From positions 1 to 11,288 of the forward strand of contig JAUVGS010000017.1 in the NCBI GenBank assembly GCA_030593665.1: DNA of 11,288 nt, given 5' to 3'. Below, piece by piece: positions 7,419-11,288 of this stretch (within the stretch, counting starts at the first letter, position 1; every line of letters begins with the position of its first letter). The position numbers and the translations under genes were made by a program. Under the pieces are notes generated by a model that was not told the origin of the DNA, made no database searches, and saw nothing but the letters and a program-made list of their open reading frames with translations. This DNA is from Chitinivibrionales bacterium (lineage in GTDB: Bacteria; Fibrobacterota; Chitinivibrionia; Chitinivibrionales; JANQEN01).

Positions 7419-8183
7419 TTATTTCGACCGGTGGACTTTTGTCTTTAGGGTAAGCCTTTGTATAGAAGTCTGTTCGGGTGGTTTAATCGAAATGACTTCC
7501 TCCGATGAACGCCAGGTTTTTCCTGTCAACCCTTCAGTAAACTGTACTTCACTCATACAGATGAGCAGATACTCTCTCGGTTTGACCAGCAGCGAGACAG
7601 TGCTGTTCGGATAAAGGATAACATCCGTACGTTTTCCCGTACGTAGATCAAGCAGTTTTAAATGGTAAATATACCCGTTCAATGCTCTTACCTGCAACAC
7701 TGACAGTGTATCTTTCAAAGCACGATCAATGAACTTACGCTGTTCTTTTGCGTCATTTTTATTATTTCGTGTGAAGATCAGAAACCACTCTTTGGTCAGA
7801 GAATCCTTTGGCAGTTCTCTCGGTTTCTTTTCAGTTATAAAATTAACATTATCCACAAAGGAGGTGCACCGTATAATCCCTTCGATTGCTATACCGAAAT
7901 CATTATTCATCATCGGTGCGGCATAGCAGACCAGTGAGAGGTACTGCCCGACCATCTCTTTCCATTGTGCTTCAGTCTCGGTAATAGCTTTGCTTTTATC
8001 AGGATACTTCAGCGCCTCGGTACCTTCCAGTACTGCCCGGATAAAGTATGTGATTGCACCGGCATGATCCCCTTTCACTTCAGCCTTTGAGGCAAGTTCG
8101 AGTGCGGAAGGTCGTAACAGTATTTTAAAAAGTACTATCGCACAAATCAGAAAAATTGCACCGGTAATGAGTATCTTTTTCAT
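7419..8183 (-). CDS. Membrane-anchored protein of unknown function
   Basis: This 254-residue protein has an N-terminal hydrophobic segment (residues about 4-22, after MKK), which makes it a signal anchor or uncleaved signal with the rest outside the cytoplasm. Residues about 28-55 (ALELASKAEVKGDHAGAITYFIRAVLEG) look like one TPR-type helical pair. The remainder shows no motif I recognise; the C-terminal third is beta-rich (TDVILYPNSTVSLLVKPREYLLICMSEVQF). On the minus strand the start is preceded by AAAGGTAGG at 7-base spacing. A TATAAT box on the same strand (8221-8226) may be its -10 element. It converges on the transglutaminase-like gene and diverges from the next exported protein, which suggests an envelope role but does not show one. 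The open frame and clear ribosome binding site make it a confident gene with unknown role. Confidence 0.85.
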   Translation of the reverse strand: MKKILITGAIFLICAIVLFKILLRPSALELASKAEVKGDHAGAITYFIRAVLEGTEALKYPDKSKAITETEAQWKEMVGQYLSLVCYAAPMMNNDFGIAIEGIIRCTSFVDNVNFITEKKPRELPKDSLTKEWFLIFTRNNKNDAKEQRKFIDRALKDTLSVLQVRALNGYIYHLKLLDLRTGKRTDVILYPNSTVSLLVKPREYLLICMSEVQFTEGLTGKTWRSSEEVISIKPPEQTSIQRLTLKTKVHRSK

Positions 8184-8335
8184 ATAGGTACCTACCTTTC
8201 AGGCCACATTGTTCCCCTTTATTATACAAAATAGTATTTTCATAGTATATTGTTCTTTTTATTAACTATTTTATTTCTTTTTGACTTTGATTATACATAA
8301 TCACCATGATTTTAACTAAGGAATACTATAACAAC
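8184..8335. promoter_or_regulatory. Divergent promoter region
   Basis: This very AT-rich gap lies between divergent genes. On the minus strand a perfect TATAAT (8221-8226) would start transcription about 30 bases before the ATG at 8183, but no good -35 box lies at 16-18 bp. On the plus strand CATAAT (8296-8301) is a weak -10 candidate. If used, transcription would begin near 8308, after the first in-frame ATG (8306), which favours the downstream start at 8336. Confidence 0.35.
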
Positions 8336-9121
8336 ATGTTTCGTATTTTTCACGGTTCACACGGCATCATCCGGTATGTTTTACTTGCAGGAATACTCTG
8401 CAGTTTACCGGTGCATGCGCAATTCAAGGCTCAAAAGTCTGAAAAGGTTGGCGTGTATATAAACGATCCTGACAACAAATTATACGATCATGATCTGACG
8501 ATTCTGTATATCCCGCTCCATAAAATCAGAATTGTCTATATTAACGATACAAAGAATGTGGTAAAAAAGGAATTCCCGGATTCATTTTTTATTGAGTCGG
8601 CCGAAGACCTTATAATCTATGAATGCTCAAAACGATATGCGGTCAGTACCTATTTTGAAAAACCGGCTGAGCTAAAGGACCCTCCACATCTTATCAACGA
8701 ATTAAAGTATTCTATGTTGAAAAACGATACTGCACATTATGATTCTGTCTCTCAATGTATAATCAGGACTGCTGAGAAGTTCAGCGTTGACCTCATTCTT
8801 TTCCCTTACTCGTGCCAGCTAAAAAATATTGTTTTTCAGCAGAAGGGCTGGCGTAACGAATCACCAAACACGGCCAGGCCCCTGAAATACAAAGCGCAAA
8901 CAGCTATTCATTTGCAGATATGGGATAAGGAGGGAAATCTCCTCTACGAAAAAATCGGTACTAATCAAACAAAGCGACCGATTTTATACTCTATATTCAG
9001 AAAGCGAAAAGTTAAAGAAGATCAGGATATTTCCTCATTCTCACAAAAGCACTTTGCCCCGCCATTGATTCGGTCCCTTTCCGAGTCGATCTATATGGCT
9101 CTTGATTTTAAAGAAAAATAG
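8336..9121 (+). CDS. Exported protein of unknown function
   Basis: This 261-residue protein has a classical Sec signal peptide: MFRIFHGSHGIIR, a hydrophobic core YVLLAGILCSLP, and cleavage predicted after VHA (residue 28). No lipobox cysteine is present. The mature part contains a segment resembling small envelope proteins of mixed alpha/beta fold (FSVDLILFPYSCQL, then AIHLQIWDKEGNLLYEKIG, where a strand carries a D-x-x-G-N-L-x-Y-E turn). That recalls LpoB/CsgG-like folds, but this is a weak inference. I chose ATG 8336 over the in-frame ATG 8306: the latter has no Shine-Dalgarno and gives an unusually long n-region, whereas 8336 follows AAGGA (8318-8322), although at a long 13-base spacing. 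It is transcribed divergently from the membrane-anchored gene at 7419-8183. I do not recognise a family. Confidence 0.8.
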   Translation: MFRIFHGSHGIIRYVLLAGILCSLPVHAQFKAQKSEKVGVYINDPDNKLYDHDLTILYIPLHKIRIVYINDTKNVVKKEFPDSFFIESAEDLIIYECSKRYAVSTYFEKPAELKDPPHLINELKYSMLKNDTAHYDSVSQCIIRTAEKFSVDLILFPYSCQLKNIVFQQKGWRNESPNTARPLKYKAQTAIHLQIWDKEGNLLYEKIGTNQTKRPILYSIFRKRKVKEDQDISSFSQKHFAPPLIRSLSESIYMALDFKEK

Positions 9122-9126
9122 TAGAT

Positions 9127-9154
9127 TGCCACAAAGACACCAAGGCGCGAAGAA
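9127..9154 (-). repeat. Short dispersed repeat, reverse copy
   Basis: Read on the minus strand it runs TTCTTCGCGCCTTGG then TGTCTTTGTGGCA, matching the plus-strand element at 9401-9425 in its TGTCTTTGTG and TTTGTGGC words. It starts 5 bp after the stop codon of the preceding gene. With the copy at 9401 it forms an inverted pair about 250 bp apart. Confidence 0.6.
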
Positions 9155-9400
9155 GGATACTATTTAAAGTTTAACAAAAGGATAGTTAACAAAATAGTTG
9201 TACTCATACTCAAAGTACGAAAAGTAATTAAGACGAAAAATATTATACTTCTCTCAACTCGCAAACCTTTTCCTGTAAAAAAAGTGCCGAGGAGGAGGGA
9301 CGAGGACGATTAAAAACGTCAGCATATTTATGAACATTTGCACTTAGTTACCAGTACCTTCATCTATTAACTTTATATCTCTTAACCCTATTTTATATGT
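9155..9400. other. AT-rich gene-free stretch
   Basis: I see no gene. The only notable patch is a purine-rich run of GAG/GAC triplets at 9287-9308 (CGAGGAGGAGG, then GACGAGGACG), followed by a small GACG/CGTC dyad. It contains Shine-Dalgarno-like sequence but no reading frame follows it. The patch resembles a decayed trinucleotide repeat. Confidence 0.45.
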
Positions 9401-9425
9401 TTAGTGTCTTTGTGCCTTTGTGGCT
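9401..9425 (+). repeat. Short dispersed repeat, forward copy
   Basis: TTAGTGTCTTTGTG followed by CCTTTGTGGCT is the best-preserved of three copies of this element in the window (others at 3306-3331 and, inverted, 9127-9154). It ends 18 bp before the possible promoter of the enolase-like gene. Confidence 0.6.
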
Positions 9426-9442
9426 AATAAAATATCTTTCCA

Positions 9443-9471
9443 TTGTATATATCGATATTGGGATGTATGAT
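9443..9471 (+). promoter_or_regulatory. Possible sigma-70 promoter of the enolase-like gene
   Basis: TTGTAT (9443-9448) and TATGAT (9466-9471) are spaced by 17 bp. The -10 box matches consensus at five of six bases, the -35 box at three. Transcription would start near 9478, giving a leader of about 80 bases. The spacer contains a perfect 10-bp palindrome, ATATCGATAT (9449-9458), which could be a repressor site or chance in AT-rich DNA. Confidence 0.4.
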
Positions 9472-9558
9472 AGTATATTATTACGATTTTATTTTTACAT
9501 TCACCTACCATAGAACATATAACAAGAACGTAATACCTTACAACAGGAGGTTTGCACA

Positions 9559-11076
9559 ATGGCAAAAGAAACTATCGTCTCAAATTTTACTCTTAAGGGG
9601 CGGGAAATTCTTTCTTCGTATGCATCATTTACCCTTGAAGGCGTCATGACCGCGCGGGTAAAGAGAGGGAGAGAAAATTTTACCCTTGAAGAGAGAAACG
9701 GTATCGCAAAAGGCACTTCGGATGGCGAGGCAGAAGCAATCTACATCCCCAATGACAAGGCGATTAAGTCAATCAGGAAAAACATAGTGCCTCTGCTTCC
9801 GAAAAAGGTGGTTATAAGAAAGCCGAAAGATATTCTTGACGCCTGCGCAGCCTTTGACCTGAAGCTGGTTGAAAAAGCCGGCACGAACAAAAAGGTTTGG
9901 GGCGGCAATGCCACGCTCGCCTCGTCAACCGTATTCTTTCAGACACTGTTAAAAGCTTCCGGGTATAAAGCATGGGAACTCTTAAAGCCAAAAGGCGGAC
10001 TCAAGACTTTTTACATGCCGAATATTGCATTTAATATGGTCTGCGGCGGTGAGCATGTTCCCGGCACCAAACAGGATATCCAGGAGATGTTCTTCCTTGC
10101 CATGAATGAAAAATCGGTCAAGGGTGTATTTCAGACAGGAACGAAATTTTTCAAACAGTTTGAGAAAAATCTTGTGCGTGACGGACTGCCGACCGGTACG
10201 GCTAAAGAGCGCGGTTTTGTCTTTCCGGTAAAAGACAATTTTGAAGGGTTGAAACGGATTAAAGAGTGTGCAAAACAACTCGGACTCAAGCGGACCGATT
10301 ATGCTATCGGCACGGATAATGCTTTTTCCGAGATACAGAAAGGCGGGAACCTCCGCAAAGAAGGTAAATATGATCTTCGTTTCTCGGGACAGGGTATTAA
10401 GACCCGTGAAGAGCTGGTCGAGTTCTGCTGGTCCGTGGTAAAAAGTGCGACCAACTTTGTGACCATGGAAGATCCCGGCAGTGAAGCCGATCCTGAAGCG
10501 CATCGTATCATGACTGAAAAGTATGGCGACCGTGTCCAGATCGTGATCGATGATGCAGCAGTTACCCAGATGCGGTTTATCCTCCCGTTTCTCGCGGCGC
10601 CTGAGCGTAAAAACCGGTGCGGCAACTCGGTGCTTATCAAGCTGAACCAGGCCGGCACCTTCACAGAAACCTGCCTTGCCACGGATATTGTGCTCGGTCT
10701 GGCCGATGTAGAAAGGGTTGAACAGTTCCTTAAAGCACGAAAGGATACGGATGGCGTTCTTAAAGAGCTCAGGAAACTCGGCGTCAGCAGTGTAAAACAG
10801 GCGGTAAAAAATATTAAAACAGGCGGGTTTACCGCATTTTTCTCTCATCGGTCAACTGAAGGCACTTCCGAATTTCTACCCTACATGCCGCTTATGTATG
10901 GTGCGATGACCCGGAAATTATGGTTCAAGGCCGGTGCGCCGAACGGCGAGCGGAATCTTCAGAATTACAATCCCCTTATCAGGGCTGAAGAAGAGATGCA
11001 CGCGAAAGGCATCAAAACGGTTATTGCAAGTTTTCAGGGTTTGCCGGATGAAGTAAATATCCCGGTAGCGAGTTAA
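9559..11076 (+). CDS. Divergent, enlarged enolase (phosphopyruvate hydratase) family protein
   Basis: This 505-residue protein aligns with enolase over its whole length. Enolase interconverts 2-phosphoglycerate and phosphoenolpyruvate in glycolysis. All key residues have counterparts by my alignment: His166 and Glu176 (GGEH...DIQE), Glu217, metal ligands Asp253 (GTDNA), Glu304 (MEDP) and Asp331 (IDDAAVT), catalytic Lys361 (LIKLNQAG), His430-Arg431-Ser432 and Lys457. Unusual points: typical enolases have about 430 residues, and here about 41 extra residues lie between Lys361 and His430 (roughly 375-415). The mobile loop SGASTG is replaced by GIAKGTSDGEAEA, and GDEGGY reads AKERGF. The start ATG follows AGGAGG (9545-9550) at 8 bases, the best ribosome binding site in the window and consistent with high expression. 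The gene stands alone with its own terminator. It may be the organism's glycolytic enolase or a family member with altered substrate. Confidence 0.88.
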   Translation: MAKETIVSNFTLKGREILSSYASFTLEGVMTARVKRGRENFTLEERNGIAKGTSDGEAEAIYIPNDKAIKSIRKNIVPLLPKKVVIRKPKDILDACAAFDLKLVEKAGTNKKVWGGNATLASSTVFFQTLLKASGYKAWELLKPKGGLKTFYMPNIAFNMVCGGEHVPGTKQDIQEMFFLAMNEKSVKGVFQTGTKFFKQFEKNLVRDGLPTGTAKERGFVFPVKDNFEGLKRIKECAKQLGLKRTDYAIGTDNAFSEIQKGGNLRKEGKYDLRFSGQGIKTREELVEFCWSVVKSATNFVTMEDPGSEADPEAHRIMTEKYGDRVQIVIDDAAVTQMRFILPFLAAPERKNRCGNSVLIKLNQAGTFTETCLATDIVLGLADVERVEQFLKARKDTDGVLKELRKLGVSSVKQAVKNIKTGGFTAFFSHRSTEGTSEFLPYMPLMYGAMTRKLWFKAGAPNGERNLQNYNPLIRAEEEMHAKGIKTVIASFQGLPDEVNIPVAS

Positions 11077-11077
11077 G

Positions 11078-11096
11078 AGATTTTAGATTTTAGATT
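11078..11096. repeat. Tandem heptamer AGATTTT, 2.7 copies
   Basis: AGATTTT occurs at 11078-11084 and 11085-11091, followed by a partial unit AGATT. It begins one base after the stop codon of the enolase-like gene. It is a small microsatellite-like run with no evident function. Confidence 0.6.
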
Positions 11097-11125
11097 GATG
11101 ACATCGCTACTGAAAGAGACTTTTG

Positions 11126-11156
11126 GGCTGCTTCGTTGGGTGAAGCGGCCGTTTTT
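11126..11156 (+). terminator. Rho-independent terminator of the enolase-like gene
   Basis: GGCTGCTTC (11126-11134) pairs with GAAGCGGCC (11142-11150) over 9 bp with one G-U pair and a 7-base loop (GTTGGGT). It is followed by GTTTTT. It lies about 50 bp after the stop codon and supports a single-gene transcript. Confidence 0.88.
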
Positions 11157-11191
11157 ACAGGGAGAGATTATATAGTAGAGTATGGGAGAAT

Positions 11192-11262
11192 TGGAGTGAT
11201 GGAGCGGTGGAGTGATGGGGAAAAGAAAAGAGAGTGGCGATTAGCGAATGACGAATAGTGAT
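11192..11262. repeat. Degenerate micro-repeats at window end
   Basis: TGGAGTGATGG occurs twice (11192-11202 and 11208-11218) with a 16-bp period. A second degenerate run of GCGAATA-like words follows at 11237-11262 (GCGATTA, GCGAATG, CGAATAG). No reading frame is plausible from 11157 to the end. These resemble short intergenic tandem repeats and their role is unknown. Confidence 0.5.
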
Positions 11263-11288
11263 TTTAGAAGTTTAAAGATGTTACTGTT

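Noticed and set aside
8306..8335. In-frame ATG at 8306 as start of the exported protein
   Set aside because: It has no ribosome binding site and would give a signal peptide with an n-region of more than 20 residues; ATG 8336 fits a normal Sec signal better.
9443..9649. Short plus-strand frame spanning the enolase promoter and start
   Set aside because: It overlaps the well-supported enolase-like gene in another frame, and its first part is AT-rich leader DNA.
9982..10848. Long minus-strand open frame opposite the enolase-like gene
   Set aside because: It mirrors a clearly conserved coding frame. Its product shows no motif and there is no reason to expect overlapping coding.
1..11288. CRISPR array, tRNA or rRNA genes, transposase
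   Set aside because: I found no regularly spaced identical repeats, no cloverleaf or rRNA-like sequence and no transposase or integrase motifs on either strand by eye.

Overview
The window looks like chromosomal DNA of a Gram-negative bacterium with moderate GC and AT-rich, repeat-laden gaps between genes. Evidence for an outer membrane or periplasm is indirect: two predicted exported proteins, and a DUF3857/transglutaminase/TPR protein of a kind common in Bacteroidota, Fibrobacterota and related phyla. The intergenic DNA carries several families of short degenerate repeats. I cannot name the organism; a Fibrobacterota- or other FCB-like bacterium is only a guess.

Region 1 (1-2908) is a compact operon of three genes: an intact beta-ketoacyl synthase (KS-alpha), a second KS-fold protein that has lost all three catalytic residues (KS-beta, or chain-length-factor-like), and an acyl carrier protein. 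A strong intrinsic terminator closes it. This is the composition of a 'minimal' type II polyketide synthase or specialised fatty-acid/polyene system. No tailoring genes lie inside the window, so the product is unknown and the cluster may continue to the left.

Region 2 (2909-3477) has no gene. It holds a structured, possibly repetitive stretch and the second copy of a ~82-bp repeat. The first copy (1-81) sits 30 bp before the KS-alpha start, so the operon is bracketed by two direct copies of a two-hairpin element. Two perfect dyads lie just ahead of the next gene.

Region 3 (3478-9121) holds three envelope-type genes: a 1262-residue exported TPR/DUF3857/transglutaminase-like protein (+), a convergent membrane-anchored protein of unknown function (-), and a divergent exported protein of unknown function (+).

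Region 4 (9122-11288) begins with an AT-rich gap holding inverted copies of a short dispersed repeat and a possible promoter. It continues with a divergent, enlarged enolase-family gene with a very good ribosome binding site and its own terminator. The window ends in low-complexity micro-repeats.
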